A stretch of DNA of 64,000 nucleotides from Epiperipatus broadwayi. Lineage: Eukaryota; Onychophora; Udeonychophora; Euonychophora; Peripatidae. Below are positions 35,022-47,299 of the stretch, in pieces; positions within the stretch are counted from its first letter, which is position 1; each line of letters opens with the position of its first letter. The notes below the pieces were generated by a model. The model had not been told where the DNA came from. It worked only from the letters and a program-made list of their open reading frames with translations, and ran no database searches. Made by a program: the position numbers and the translations under genes. The DNA lies in contig JAQFVV010000320.1 of NCBI GenBank assembly GCA_028023455.1, forward strand, positions 122,001-186,000, in the 5' to 3' direction.

Positions 35022-37732
35022 TTAAAAGTATATATAATATATTTATATTTAAATATTACATAACATCAGCTTACATTTATAAACATTATTTGATGATTTT
35101 AAAATACAAATGTAAATAATCGGATGGTTGACAGGTTTGAGCATCAGAAATAACAGAATTGAACTGTCATCCACTGGCCATTGGCTCTTCTGTTATTATT
35201 TATAGAAGACATTCAAGCTTCTTATAGAAACTAATCTATAGACTGTGTGAATATAAGTATTTGTCTATAAATAAGTAATCTGAATAGAGGAGAAATATAT
35301 TTCAATATATGTGGCTTGTATAAAGTGATTAAAATGATTAATAAATTCATGTGATAAAAATGTTTACTGGGATTATTTACATTATTTATTGGTCTTTTTA
35401 TTTTCATTGATTCACTGCAAGCATCTCAATGGGCTAAATTTTATATTATTAATTATATTTGTGTATCATACTAGAAATCACACTATTATTTGTTCCTGAT
35501 AACTATATACTGTTGACTCATTAAATGGCTTTCTTCTTCCAATCAGGATTAATCTCATAATTTTCTTATTTGTTAATTTTCTGGCAGAAACATGCAAAAA
35601 AATTTTCTTAAAAATTTTTTACTCAAATTTTAGATTTATTTCATGAGGCACACTAAGTAATTTGAGGGGTGAAAAAATATTATCTTTATCTTAGTACAAG
35701 CATGATAAATATTATTTAGATAAAGTTGAAGTTAACATTACAACAATCTCACCAGATATTACTGGGATTGGTAGGGTTTGTGAATAGAAGTATCAACTTA
35801 ATAAAATATTAAGTAATTATTAATATAACTAATAAAAAATTTTGGATGAAAATATATGCAGAGTAAAAATTAAAGCAATGAAAACATAGAAAAGGATGGT
35901 AATTTTACAAAAAGTTATTGAGCTAACCAACTGTTTTTAAATATTTGGGAAGTTGCTTAACTAATATAAAATGGTAAAAAAAATTAGAATCCATAATATT
36001 ATTGAATCATCATGCTTTTGGTAATTATAAAAAGTATTTTGTAAACTTTTTTTTTAAATATAAAACTTTAATTAATTCATTACTTATAAATTAATATATA
36101 TGTATTTCAAATATATGTAATATTCAAATCAATATATATATATATATACACACATAAAGATATTTACAAAAGATTTTTTTATATATATATTCATTGTAGT
36201 GGTAACGACTTTGAAATCAGAATTCTAAGAAAACTTATTGATGAAAGTCAATGAAATATTAACTTTATTTTAATAAATTTATAATAAATAAATTCAACAC
36301 ATATTAGAGAATTTGTTTTATATAAACATTTATTATTTAGTTTCTTAAGCATTTTTTATAAGGCTACAAGAAAAATTCTTCATAAATACAATTATTATAA
36401 ATGGGACATTTATTACCAAGTTACACAATTAGTAGAATTCATGTCTGTAAGAGCATTACATCATTTCTACTATGCCAAAAAAGCACTTATTAAACATATT
36501 TTTCAATACCGGTTCATTACTTATCGATTTACCATTGCTTAAAGATATTATCAAGATCTCAAGACATCTAGCTTTCTAATTGAAATGTGAAGTCTTAAAA
36601 TAGATTTAGAAAGAATAACTATAGTTATAGAAGACTATATAATACATTAGTGTGTTTTTTCTTCTTTGGTAACATGTTGCATGGTCCTTTTAAATAATGT
36701 GTCAAAATCAGAAAGAGCACCAGCTTTTTTTTGAAAAGATATGATTAATTGTGAAGATAAGGCATATTAGATATATTGTCAGATTCACATTATTCATTTA
36801 TTTTCTGTAAAATGATCAACTTTACCTTTTTATTAATTGTGATCCAATAGTGCACAATAAGGAACATTCTGATGACTCTTTCAGACTGATCTGCTAAAAT
36901 ACATCACTTCTGAAATCTTCATTTTAAAAATTCTATGACATATATACTTTTTGTGAACAATAAAATCATAAAGAGTATAGAATATAAAAAATGGCCATTA
37001 GTGTGCAATATTTTTTTACCTACATGTTCTTACTCCAGTCTTTGTTGATTATTGTAATATTGTAGATAACATTTACTATTGAATTACTTCTGAAAATCTT
37101 ATTATTTTCTGTTTCTAATCTACTGGCACTAAAGTAATGGTATATACTGTAATAGTAACTCTTTTCAATGACAACAAAAGCAGTACAATATACAAGTAAA
37201 ATAATATGAGGTTAGGAGTTATTTATCTAGAACTCATTCTTTATACAACTATCAATTTGCTTCACCTATTGCACATCACATACTTAGCACTTTAGAGAGT
37301 ATGTTCTCAGAGCTATGAGGAAAGGTTTATTCTACAGATTTGTGTGAAGTATTTATTGCTTCTATTTTATTAGTGAGTATTATATATAAGCTAAAAGTAA
37401 TATAGTGGTACACTAACTTAATATTCATTTGTGTGTTTTTCAGGAAATAAAATATTTTATTCCATTATTACTGAAGTGAATGCATGAAATAACAATTGAT
37501 AAGTTTGTAAATAAAAAAATAATTTATTAATGAGAAAAATAAAATAATAAATCAATCAATAAGTAATAAAATATATCACTGGAATCTTCTTTGGGAATTT
37601 CCTTTCTCGTGTATTTTACACATCAAAGATTACAATAAAAGTTCAAATGTTTTCTTGCTTTATATTTTTACACAAAGGAATAATTATCTTCATTTATTTC
37701 TAGATACCTTTTCTGGAAATAATTTCAAAGAC
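35022..37732. other. AT-rich stretch with no gene seen
   Basis: No coding family recognised. Several (TA)n tracts are present (36130-36149, 36180-36190). Confidence 0.4.
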
Positions 37733-37913
<181 letters not shown>

Positions 37914-38900
37914 CATTATTTATGTTTAAAATTCACCTATTTAATGCATTCATAATAACTAAGATTACATATTATTTGCCTATTATTAAATTTTCAAAAT
38001 CATTTAATTCTACTATCTCTTTTCTCTGCAACAAGCTACTATGGGGCAGAAAGATAGTTTCAATCTCAGCTAAGAAACTTTGTTGGCCACCCATTAATAA
38101 TGGTTTAGGCCTCCACAGTATCCAATTTTTCTATATCCAAAAGGCAATAAATACAATTGCATCAATTGTTCAATAATTCCCAGTACTCCAATCATAGTTA
38201 CAAGTAATTCCTACTGATAGACTGCCCCCTCTGTCAGCTTCATTTCTCACCACCCTTTAACAACCAATCACATACAATCAATCAACCTTCCCCATGACTA
38301 ATAAAAACACATATTGGCAAACATATGCCATACTATATTTGTAAGCCAACAAAGATTTCCCTACTCCCATTCTTAATATCAACAATCACCAGCTACTCTT
38401 TTCCTTCAAAAGATAGTCACTGGAGCCTAAATTTTTCAATTTCCTAGTTTGTCTTAACTTATATTAATTGCTGACATCTCATTTTCTCCAGTATCACCAT
38501 TTATACAAAAATATAAATCCATTATGCACCTTATGTCATGTGGCAGAGGAAATTCAACAATGTCTCTTCCAGCAGTGTCATCATTCTAAATACATATGGA
38601 AGTCCAGTTTCATCTATACTAATTCAATCCTATCAGAAGATATAACCCCTCCACAGCATATGCAATAACCTTCACACTCTATGCCTTCTGGTGCACTTGC
38701 TGCATCTTTATCATTGGCAACAATATCAGAAGACATTCAGCTACATTCATCAATAAGCTCCAACAAATCAAGACCTGGGACAACAATATTGCATCCCCAA
38801 ATATTTTTGCTGCCACCTAGCCACTACTGAAACAACCATTCAATATATAAAAGGTCATAGTTCAACAATGACCACATTAAATAGCATTCAATGGTATCAT
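37914..38900 (+). pseudogene. LINE 3'-region relic with zf-RVT domain (L1/Tx1-like)
   Basis: Broken frames give LFNAFIITKITYYLPIIKFS, then NSTISFLCNKLLWGRK, PPINNGLGLHSIQFFYIQKA, and after gaps HHLYKNINPLCTLCHVAEEI, QQCLFQQCHHSKYIWKS. 'FLWG....I....L..P...GGLGL..L...N.A' after the RT thumb and 'C.LC...EE..HCLF.C..S..IW' are the post-RT and zf-RVT signatures of L1/Tx1-type LINEs. The element is 5' truncated at the (ATT)n array, and its frames carry stops throughout. Its 3' end is unclear (about 38900-39080). Confidence 0.65.
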
Positions 38901-39834
38901 CCATTATTCTCAACATATCTCACTTTCACTAACTGCCTTCAACACCATCCACCAACTGCTCACCATATGTGGTTCTATTTTGAATTGACTTTGTTCTTCA
39001 TAAAGCACCAATAACTTGATTTCATACCACATGGGATAATAAGTTATCTCCCTGTTGTACTCCAAGATTAATAATTACAAGAACAAGAATCAAGATTAAT
39101 TTAGTGATTGCAAATAACTTCCAATATGAATCTATCTATTTATGAAGTTATGTTTTATATTGAACTGTTTTGTTAAAACTTTAATGATTAAATTATCCAT
39201 CTCTGTATCCAAAACTAATAACAGAATTTGTAAAAAACATACCTTGCAAACTGATTAATGTAACCCTTAAAATTAATCCACATAAAAAGCTGTACAACAT
39301 GATTGCACCTGTAACTCTTGCAATAAAAGTTATGTTACTCTATATAACCCAAAGGATTAATAAAGATTATTATTGCTGAAACATCATCAATATCATCCTC
39401 ATAATAATAACAACACAAAAGCAGTTTAATTTTTAGACAATGGGAGAATATTTTGTTGTCGCTATAGGAATTTTGATTGTTGCAAGACAAAAAAAAAGCA
39501 TTCATATCAGCCATAGTTGTTTGTTTTACCAGTTTTGTATTGCTCACAAATTAGCAGCTGTAAAAATGATTTGTATTCACTCCTATTTAAGCAATTTATT
39601 TGTGAGCTTTCATATTGTAAATAATTTTATTTATAAATTTCAGTCCATGAATCTTCTATACCATGAAGCAGTCAATTTTTTATCATATTGTTCTGCAATT
39701 GTTCGATCATTATCAGGTAAAATATTGGTGAATATAAATATAATTAGTGAGAAGCCTTATATACCATACACATAACTTATTTATATAAGGAGTCTTTAGT
39801 AAACAATTAATTTGAATAGTTTTCAGCTTAGGAA
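38901..39834. other. Possible LINE 3' tail, then AT-rich sequence
   Basis: The text stays less AT-rich to about 39080. The stretch near 39300-39370 (GATTAATAAAGATTATTATT) has a polyadenylation-like signal and could belong to a retroelement tail. The two overlapping open frames at 39335-39775 match no family I know. Confidence 0.25.
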
Positions 39835-39837
39835 TGC

Positions 39838-39990
39838 ATCATAAATAAGATTATTCTATTAAATTTACTATATGGAAGTGAAACGTGGGCCTCATGTTGT
39901 TTTAGCATTGATATTAGAAATATTTCATTTAAAAGGGCTTCATATTATTTGAAAATATGCTGGTAAGATTACAAGCTTAATTGATATATC
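39838..39990 (+). pseudogene. Small LINE relic (post-RT segment)
   Basis: The frame ECIINKIILLNLLYGSETWA then SYYLKICW contains 'LLYGSETW', the strongly conserved motif after the RT domain in RTE/CR1/Jockey-type LINEs, followed at the expected distance by a degraded '..RRCLR..LKI.W.D' segment. Nothing upstream or downstream can be added, so this is a tiny fragment. Confidence 0.55.
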
Positions 39991-40078
39991 TTTCAACTTG
40001 CTGTCTTCTTGTTGTAGTTTTGTTTTCTGATGTAATGTTATTAAATCTGCATCTTTAAGTCTGCAATGTTATCAGATT

Positions 40079-40464
40079 GGGTATATCAGGAGTCCCCAAC
40101 CTTTTTGCACTTAAGAGTACATTCTATAATACCAGCCAGGTGGCGGGCACCATTTATTTTTTCAATGTAAAATTATAGTTGGATATTGTTAATAATACAC
40201 ATAATATGTACAAAAAAATATTTATTTCAAAAATACAATTTTAATATATAATTAACGTTTATATTTTTACGCTGTAAAAGAATAGTATGCCCTACAATTT
40301 GATTACAATATAATACAATAATTTATAAGAAATTTTAAAAATTAAATTTATTTGTGTCATATAAATAATTTTTTATTGTGTTCGGATAGTGGCGGGCACA
40401 TGTAAAATAGTCGGCGGGCGCCGTGGTGCCCGCGGGCATAGGGTTGGGGACCCCTGGGGTATAT
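40079..40464. mobile_element. hAT-type MITE with perfect 8-bp target duplication
   Basis: The element spans 40087-40456 (370 bp) and is flanked by identical GGGTATAT at 40079-40086 and 40457-40464. Ends: CAGGAGTCCCCAACCTTTTT and, reverse-complemented, CAGGGGTCCCCAACCCTATG. CAGGGGTCCCCAACC ends with 8-bp duplications are classic for hAT non-autonomous elements. It contains GC-rich GGCGGGCACC / GGCGGGCGCCG motifs, standing out in AT-rich DNA, and codes for nothing. The intact duplication and ends suggest a young insertion. Confidence 0.92.
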
Positions 40465-41235
40465 GAAGTGAATGAAAACTAAGAGATTTCCTAAAAATAC
40501 AATTAAATGTGAAGTTGGCAAATGATTTTTGTGGGGAAGTAACATTATGGTGAATGAATATGAATTACAATGCATTCAAATTATATAAAAATGCAAAATA
40601 TGTAAATTAAATAGAAAATCATATAATATTAAATCACTAGTAAAATAATAAACTTATACTAAAGTTCTGCCATGACCATAGTTTTGCCTATTGTACAAAT
40701 AAGTCTATTTGGCAGAATTTTAATATATTTTATTAATATATTAATGTTATATAATTTTCCATTTTATTTATTATTAATAGTATATTGATAGGCAGTATTT
40801 ACTATTTTTAGATATATAAAGTATAAAAGAATATACAATAATACTAGAGAGAGCTTTTTATTATTTACATATATGTTCAAAACTTTAAATAAAAAAAAAA
40901 GATAACAATGAGATAAAAACTGCAAAGTAGATAGGGGGTTGTATGAAAATGGGAAGGAAAATATAAAGCACTTATTTTTAGTACATAGGATACCATCAGA
41001 AAAATAGAAAATATTTTATGGAAAATGAAAGAAGTATAAAAATGAGGGGTGTAAAAAATTAGATTTTTATTTTTTTACAGATTTACGACACAAATACAGA
41101 ATGTGATGAAAAGATGTTGAAACTAATAAAACGGCTTTTATTAAAATGAGATAGGAAATAAAAAGAAATTCTCAAGGTTGATAGAAAGATTTATTAATAG
41201 AGAATGAAAGATCATGGGTGGTACAGAAATGAGTA
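40465..41235. other. AT-rich stretch with no gene seen
   Basis: No feature recognised. Confidence 0.35.
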
Positions 41236-41245
41236 GATATATAGT

Positions 41246-41330
41246 ATTATATAAGAGCATTGTAGTGCAGAAGTAACGCTCTTTATTATGCTTATAATCT
41301 GAGATTTGAATCTGAGTCAAGTAAAATACT
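41246..41330 (+). mobile_element. Possible decayed tRNA-derived SINE head
   Basis: GAGCATTGTAGTGCAGAAGT, AACGCTCTTTATTATGCTTA, TAATCTGAGATTTGAATCTG follows a tRNA order: D-arm/A-box-like text, an anticodon hairpin region (TTAT..ATAA) and a T-arm/B-box-like AGATTTGAATCT. It is degraded and differs from the four Val-like SINE copies. A chance match is possible. Confidence 0.35.
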
Positions 41331-42950
41331 TTTCAAAAGGTTTAGGTTTATGATTTTTTTTTCATAATAGACCCATAGACAATCCAGATATCTATCCAGC
41401 ATTGGTCAGTAATGGATATGTCGCTAGAGAGGGAGGGGAGGAGGAAAAACAATTAACAATCACCATCCAATAATTGTCAAGCTTGATGAATACTGTCCTC
41501 ACTTTTCACGTTATTCTATAAGAGTTCTGACAAGAAAACCTTTGCTTTGCAGTAAGCTGTTTATTAACAAAAAAAAAAAAAAACAAAGAAGTTTATCTTT
41601 GCAGTAGTATAAAAATGTTAAAGGAAGGAAATGTTTAATTGGCCTATTAGAATTTGCAGGCATGTTCTTTAGTTTGCTGCTTGATAGATATATAGCTATT
41701 TATTGTAAATGCACATATTCGTTAGAATATTCTTGGAAATGGATAAATTGACTTCTAAAACAATGATAATTTATATATTATGAAAAACGCAGTTTGATAT
41801 GTTGGGAAAAAAAAACAATTAAGTCTTTTTAAAGAGATATAATATTGATGGCTTTGATTGGAAACATAAGATGAGGATAAAATTAAGCGGAGAAAGTAAA
41901 ATTTTGTTAAAAAAGATTAAAAGACATTATTATAAAACATTAATAGACAGACTAAAGAACTAAGCAGTGACTTACACGGATGTGTAGTTTACCAATTAAT
42001 ATATATATAATCATTCCAAAATTATCTTGGTTTTTTTATTATTCTATTTTTCTGATGTTAGTGTAACCAGGGGTCTTTTATAAGTCAATAAACTACTTTT
42101 TTATATAAACTCATTTAATTAACATAATCATAAGGTAGTCATTATTAAAATAAACTATTATATTACTGACCAAAGTTATTAACTCACTGAAAACATATTT
42201 CTTTAAAAAGTTCTAACTTTTCTAAAGTTTACTTATGTAGTTATTCTAACTTAACAAATCATAATTATAGAAATTATTTTCTGTTTGAACGCATTGTATT
42301 AATACTTTATAAAAGTCAATCAATTGCAGGTAACTTGATCAAACTATGTTTGGCAGTAAATAACTTTACAAATAATGATGTCGGAATAATAATCTTTTAA
42401 GCTTAGGTTTATTGGAGCGAAGCAAATTTCGAAAGAAAAAAAAACATTCTTCATTTCAGAAAATGACAGTTGATTTTCTACTGGTGACGCATGAAATGAC
42501 GTTTTAAATTCCCTTCAGTCTCATAAGAAATACAGTACTACACAAATGAAGAAAAAAGGCCATTTAAAATGTAAAAAAAAAAGAAGTAAACTTTGCATAC
42601 TAATTCCAATTAGTTAGTAGTATATGTCGATAGGTATATTATATATACATTAATAATTAAAAAAGATTCATGCATACAATTATTAATGAAAGAATGTACT
42701 TTTCTCATTTTTATTTATATGTGTAACAAATAAAAAATTGCCCTCATTCCTCAAAGGCAATATAATAGTCAGATAAGGCAGCAATTGGCGACCAAGGGCT
42801 AAGATGCTAAAAATCCCCAATTTCTAAATCTTGGCTACCATTTAATAATGACTTAAACTTGGCAACCTATAATATCACATGATCACGACTTACTATGCGT
42901 ACACAAGCTGTTAATATAGTAGCAAATTCTTCATACAATAGTTCTACTCA
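41331..42950. other. AT-rich stretch with no gene seen
   Basis: No coding family recognised. Confidence 0.35.
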
Positions 42951-43108
42951 TTGCAAGCCTTAGTAATCAAGGTATGCAAGAAAGTTTGTGCATAAAGTCT
43001 CTAGCTAATGCCTACTTATCCAATATCCCCAGACTAATTTCTGGCTTGAGGGTTTCATCAGTGAGGATCCTTCTTGCATCCATTAATAATTAGTAATTAA
43101 GGCTTGCA
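42951..43108 (-). repeat. Short inverted repeat containing a hammerhead-like motif, family D
   Basis: TTGCAAGCCTTAGTAATCAA (about 42952) is mirrored by TAGTAATTAAGGCTTGCA (43091-43108). Between them the minus strand carries CCTCA-CTGATGA-...-GAAA-TTA-GTC-TGGGG (43022-43066) with both core boxes intact and stem I CCTCA/TGGGG, but stem II (AACCCTCAAGCCA) no longer pairs well. It shares GGGGATATT and the core with 22.0 kb. Confidence 0.4.
43022..43066 (-). ncRNA. Hammerhead-like motif, family D, core boxes intact
   Basis: Minus strand: stem I CCTCA, CTGATGA, then AACCCTCAAGCCA, GAAA, TTA, GTC, TGGGG. CUGAUGA, GAAA and the GUC triplet are as in active hammerheads. The weak point is stem II, which lacks clear complementarity, so activity is doubtful. 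Confidence 0.45.
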
Positions 43109-43127
43109 CCAGATGACACTCCTGTAT

Positions 43128-45050
43128 GGATCATAGAAAGTTAAATAATTATAGACCGATAGCGGTAACATCAGTTTTATGTAAAGTTTTTTTTATATAT
43201 GGTGGCTAGAAGAGTTGTAAAATGGATGGAAGTGAATAATGCAGTGGGGGAAATGCAAGGAGGTTTTAAATTAGATAGGCATATAGGAGATAGTTTATTT
43301 GTAGTTACACAACTTATGGATATGAGTAGGAATTCAGGTAAACAGTTATATATGAGTTTTATAGATATAGAAAGGGCATATGATAGAGTAAATAGAAATA
43401 GATTATGGATAAGTTTAGTAAATTTTGGAATGGATGGAACTTTAGTAGATATTATTAAGAAATTGTATGAAAATAATTATTATATATATTAAATAGGGAA
43501 TATAAAATCAGTTAAAGTTAAAAATGGGGTGGGACTAAGGCAAGGATGCCCTTTGTCACCTATTTTGTTTGTATTGTATTTGAGTGAAATGGAAAGAGCA
43601 ATAGAAAAATTAGGAAGAGGGATAGAGATACCATTAATAGGTAGTAAGGGAGTATATATTTTGTCAGGTCTTTTTTTTTGCAGATGATATATTTTTATGT
43701 GCAGAAAGAAGAGAAGATATGGAAGCTATGTTGAGGACATGTGCAAGAGTGGGTAAAGAGATGGGGATTAAATTTAGTGAAAAAAAAATCAAATATAATG
43801 ATGGTTAATACTGGGGAAAGAGAAGATATAGAATTTTTGTTGGGAGTTATTAAGTTAAGTGTGGTGAATAGATATAGTTATTTGGGAATTATTTTAAGTA
43901 ATCAGACAAATTATTTGGATGAATGGGAGAAAAAATTGATAAATGAAGCAAAGAAAAGAAAGGAATTGATAAAGAAATTAACAGTGTTTTCATATAATAA
44001 ATATGATGTAGCTAGAATTATATGGAAAGGAGTTGCAGTAGCCAGATTAACATATGGTAATGATGCATTATGTGTGAAGACAGGGGCATTAGATGCACTT
44101 AGAAAAAGTACCAAGGGATGTAGGAAGACATGCATTGGATGCAGATGTATGGACAGCAAGGGAGGCAATTCAAGGAGAAATGGGATGGTCAAGTTTTCAT
44201 ATGAGAGATGCAAAAAGTAAAATGAAAATGTTTGGTAGATTGCAGTTTGTGGATAATAAAAGAATAGCTAAAATAGTATTTAATTGGGTTATGAATAAAG
44301 GGCAGGTAACAAGATGGGTGAGAAAGATAATACGGTATGCAAAAGATTTGGATAAAGAATTTATATCTGTATATTTGTACAAAAGTTGGGATGATTGTGT
44401 TAGGAGGATTGTTGAGTGTTATAGTGGTAAGGAATGGGATAAAAGAATAGATCTATTAATAATGAATAGGAAGTTAGAGAGATAGAGAACTAGTATGGAG
44501 AGTAAAAAGAGTTTAAATATATATAGAAATAAACAGAATATTAGGTGTGAGTTAATTTATGATAATAGTAAGGAAAGTAGTTTATTGTTTAAGGCTCGAA
44601 CAGGATCTTTAACAGCAAGAGAATATACATATAAATGGAAAAATATGGGTGATTTAGTCTGTAAATTATATAAGGAAGGAATAGAAAATATTAGGCATTT
44701 GTTAATTGAATGTAAATACTTGAAAACAGAAAGGGCACATATAATGAAGTTATGGAAAAATAAATATGAAAAATATGATTATATGGAAAGTAGATTATTA
44801 GTTTTTATGCTGGGTTTGGAAAAAGATAAGGGGGATTTAGATATAAAGGCTATAGAGTTGAGAAATATTATGTTGTGGAAATGGGATGGAGCAGAATATG
44901 AAAAAAAAATAGACTGGGGAATGTAAAATTAAGTAGCTAACAAGTTTTTCTTGGTATAATTGCTGAGAGATTTTGACTTCGTTTAAGAAGAAGCTACAGT
45001 ACATCGCATCACATCAACAATAATGTCAACCTAATCACTCTCTAAAGAAG
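43128..45050 (+). pseudogene. Non-LTR retrotransposon (LINE), 5' truncated, RT to 3' end
   Basis: RT blocks appear in order: NYRPIAVTSVLCKVF (43144-43190), EMQGGFKLDRHIGDSLFVVT, YMSFIDIERAYDRVNRNRLW (the first catalytic Asp region, F.D...AYD), GLRQGCPLSPILFVLYLSEM, FADDIFLCA (43677-, catalytic DD), MGIKFSEKKSNIMMV, RYSYLGIILS. Downstream come TYGNDALCV, VPRDVGRHALDADVWTAREA, and a final CKLYKEGIENIRHLLIECKY Cys/His knuckle. The coding region ends at 44926, then a short 3' UTR. It is inactivated by at least two in-frame stops (43490, 44483) and frameshifts, two of them in T runs (about 43190 and 43670) and one near 44095. Sequence upstream of the RT is missing. Clade not assigned. Confidence 0.9.
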
Positions 45051-45280
45051 GAAGATTGTATATATTGGGGGGGGGGGTGAACTCACATAATAAATGAAAA
45101 TATTATCAAGTTTAATGAAGTTAGAAACAACTGAGATAAAAGTTAATATGTACTTAACTAAAAGACACCACTATTAAAAATATAAGTAGAATGGGATTTA
45201 TTATAAATAAAAGATAAACTTCAAGTGGAAATATTTAGACAGTGTAGTATTGAAAAATATGAAATATAAATGATTTTTAG
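45051..45280. other. G10 tract and AT-rich spacer
   Basis: A G10-11 tract at 45067-45077 follows the LINE tail. Nothing else recognised. Confidence 0.4.
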
Positions 45281-45281
45281 A

Positions 45282-45502
45282 TCTAGTGTCTGAAGCTACC
45301 TAGCGCCTCTCTGAGGAGTGCCAAAAGCATGAAACCATTGGTCAGGGGATTGGGGGGGGGGGTTTCAGATAGAGATATTTTAATGCTTTCTCTTGCTAAG
45401 CATTTATCTCAAAGCCTATTGAGCAATGAGCAAAGCTCTTTGTTTATTTTTTACAAGCTTAAATAAGAAGTGGGGTCATGTGATTTATGACTATTTTTTA
45501 TT
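45282..45502 (+). mobile_element. Hammerhead repeat family B, copy 3
   Basis: A single, non-inverted unit: TTTTTAGATCTAGTGTCTGA, hammerhead core (45306-45348), G10 tract, AGATAGAGATATTTTAATGC, TTTCTCTTGCTAAGCATTTA, CAAGCTTAAATAAG, then GGGGTCATGTGATTTATGAC. The 3' half matches the element at 62.06-62.27 kb, which gives the 3' terminus (GGTCATGTGAT.TATGACT). The 5' half matches 10.5 kb. It has no coding capacity. Confidence 0.75.
45306..45348 (+). ncRNA. Type I hammerhead ribozyme motif, fully conserved core
   Basis: Stem I CCTCT/AGGGG (one G-U pair), CTGAGGA (45311-45317), stem II GTGC-CAAAA-GCAT (four pairs, one G-U), GAAA (45331-45334), stem III ACC-ATT-GGT, cleavage triplet GTC (45341-45343). 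All conserved bases are present and the canonical GUC triplet precedes stem I. With 43 nt and minimal stems it resembles the small hammerheads described from Penelope-like elements and metazoan retrozymes. Predicted cleavage follows C45343. Confidence 0.8.
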
Positions 45503-46280
45503 TTTTACTGACTATAAATGATTCATGTTTATACCATAAACTCTTATTCTGATAACGAAATGGACAATTTTTGCATAGATGTAAATATTTTTGAATGAAC
45601 TAAATAATATAATAATCGTGAAAGATTTTTAATTCAAGATATAAAAAAAACATTTGAGAAATAAAAATGCAATGGATAGTAGCATGAGATGTGTTTTTTT
45701 TTTTGCTGCATCTATTACATTGTGTTAATTTTTGCCCTTTTACTCCAAGTTCAGGTTCTTATATTTTTAATAGATGACAACTAAAATCAAAGGAAATCAA
45801 AAAATCACCCCTCCCCCGTTTTTATCCTGACATTATATCCGCAGAGCACTAATCTGCTCATTCTTTTCTATTGAGTTTTCTGGGGAACAATTAAGATTTT
45901 ATTTACCCTCCCTCCACCTTTGAAGAATTAATTTTTCACTGCATAATAAAATTATGTCTATACTTTATTATTATTATTTATACTACTTTATATATTGAAA
46001 TACTATATTATAATAGGCTTTACAACATACATTTTCTATTTCTTGTAATGAAGGATTTCAACAATTTAGGCATTTTATATTATATTTCTAATATTTTAAG
46101 GTTTTAATTTTATAATATATATGTTTTAAATTTTCTAATTTTACAATATATAAATTTTTTATTACTATTTCACAAGATAAAATACTTGCTTTCAAATGTG
46201 CATGCTTATTTCTTTAGTTGAATGTTTTACATTTCTTACATTGAAAAAATCATGCTTTCAATATTATTATATATTTTTTC
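45503..46280. other. AT-rich stretch with no gene seen
   Basis: Only a C-rich run (ACCCCTCCCCCG, about 45806-45818) in otherwise AT-rich sequence. Confidence 0.35.
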
Positions 46281-46424
46281 CTATAGGATTTTAAAGTTGT
46301 AATTATAAATTTTATTAAACGCTCACTATTATTTCAGTAATAGTTTTAACAAGGTCCCTAGTGACGATTTTTTCAGACGCTCATTGCTAAGGTTTACAGC
46401 CTTGTTAAAACTATAGGATTTTAA
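46281..46424. repeat. Small hairpin flanked by 14-bp direct repeats
   Basis: CTATAGGATTTTAA occurs at 46281-46294 and again at 46411-46424, exactly 130 bp apart. Inside, ATAGTTTTAACAAGG (46327) pairs with CCTTGTTAAAACTAT (46400-46414). The layout suggests a tiny insertion with a target duplication, although the second direct repeat overlaps the end of the hairpin arm, so a local duplication is an alternative. Confidence 0.5.
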
Positions 46425-46965
46425 TAATTTTATTATAAATATTTTACACATATAATCTTTTAGAACTTTTATTTTATATTTTTATACATTGTAAGATTTT
46501 AGATTGTTCACTTTATACATAACAGATCAGGCCCATACAACCTGTGACCTTTCTAGCATTTTTTTGCACCCTGTTTCACAGAAGTGAATATTTAAAAAAA
46601 AATGAAAGCAAAGGAATTGAGGTTATTTATTTAGATATATAGTATTTGTCTCAAATTTATTTCTATAAAAAAATAACATTTCTCTCTTCAAGCTATACAT
46701 AAAACACACATTTATAAGCTATGTGTATACCACACATGTGGGTTTACAATTATTGCTATTTCTCTGTTGTATAAAAACTTTCCTTGTTGCATAATTTTTG
46801 TGCCCAAGCAGCTGGCACTTAAAGTTTACACCCCACATTTAAACAGGGAACCTTACAAAATTAAAAGACAATTTTCAATATAAAATAATTAAAGTAAAAA
46901 TTAAAAATAAATAAATAAATGAAATTACAAATAAAAAGACAATAAAAACTACTAATAGTTTATAT
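46425..46965. other. AT-rich stretch with no gene seen
   Basis: No feature recognised. Confidence 0.35.
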
Positions 46966-47074
46966 TGGACTATTTCTATCATCTAATATGAGTATTGAAT
47001 GTTTTTAGAAAAATTTAACTTTATTTAAATATTCCAAATACATTCAATTGTTAATAATAGCTCACAGGTTAGTA

Positions 47075-47130
47075 TATGCACAACGTTTCAAGAGGTATTA
47101 TTCTTTCCTCTTCTTCAGGTGTTGCTGGTC
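47075..47130 (-). ncRNA. Hammerhead ribozyme motif, family C, core boxes intact
   Basis: Minus strand: CAACAC, CTGAAGA (reverse complement of 47112-47118), stem II AGAGG ... CCTCT with a 12-nt loop, GAAA (47086-47089), CGTTGTGCATATAC. A stem III of only AC/GT (ACGT) before the U-U|GTG junction is possible, and stem I pairs CAC with GTG. Minimal stem III and CTGAAGA...GAAACGTT text are typical of hammerheads reported in Penelope-like terminal repeats. Confidence 0.6.
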
Positions 47131-47204
47131 TGACCAGTGACAGTACTGATGGGAATAGATCTGAACTCAGATTTTGATAGAATTTAAGTAGACTAACAAA
47201 CTGA

Positions 47205-47285
47205 GACATCCTGTTCAGCTGGTTAGGGTGCTACCCTTAAAACTCAATACTCAAGAATCTAAGGGTCCAGGTTCGATTTCCATGC
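47205..47285 (+). other. tRNA-like segment with pol III A and B boxes
   Basis: TCCTGTTCAGCTGGTTAGGG, GTGCTACCCTTAAAACTC, a long variable-arm-like stretch, AGGGTCCAGGTTCGATTTCC. An anticodon-loop-like CCTTAAAAC and a long variable region suggest a Leu-type (UAA) tRNA origin. The acceptor ends do not pair, so it is a tRNA-derived SINE-like module and not a functional tRNA gene. Confidence 0.55.
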
Positions 47286-47299
47286 TAGTACTGTCACTG

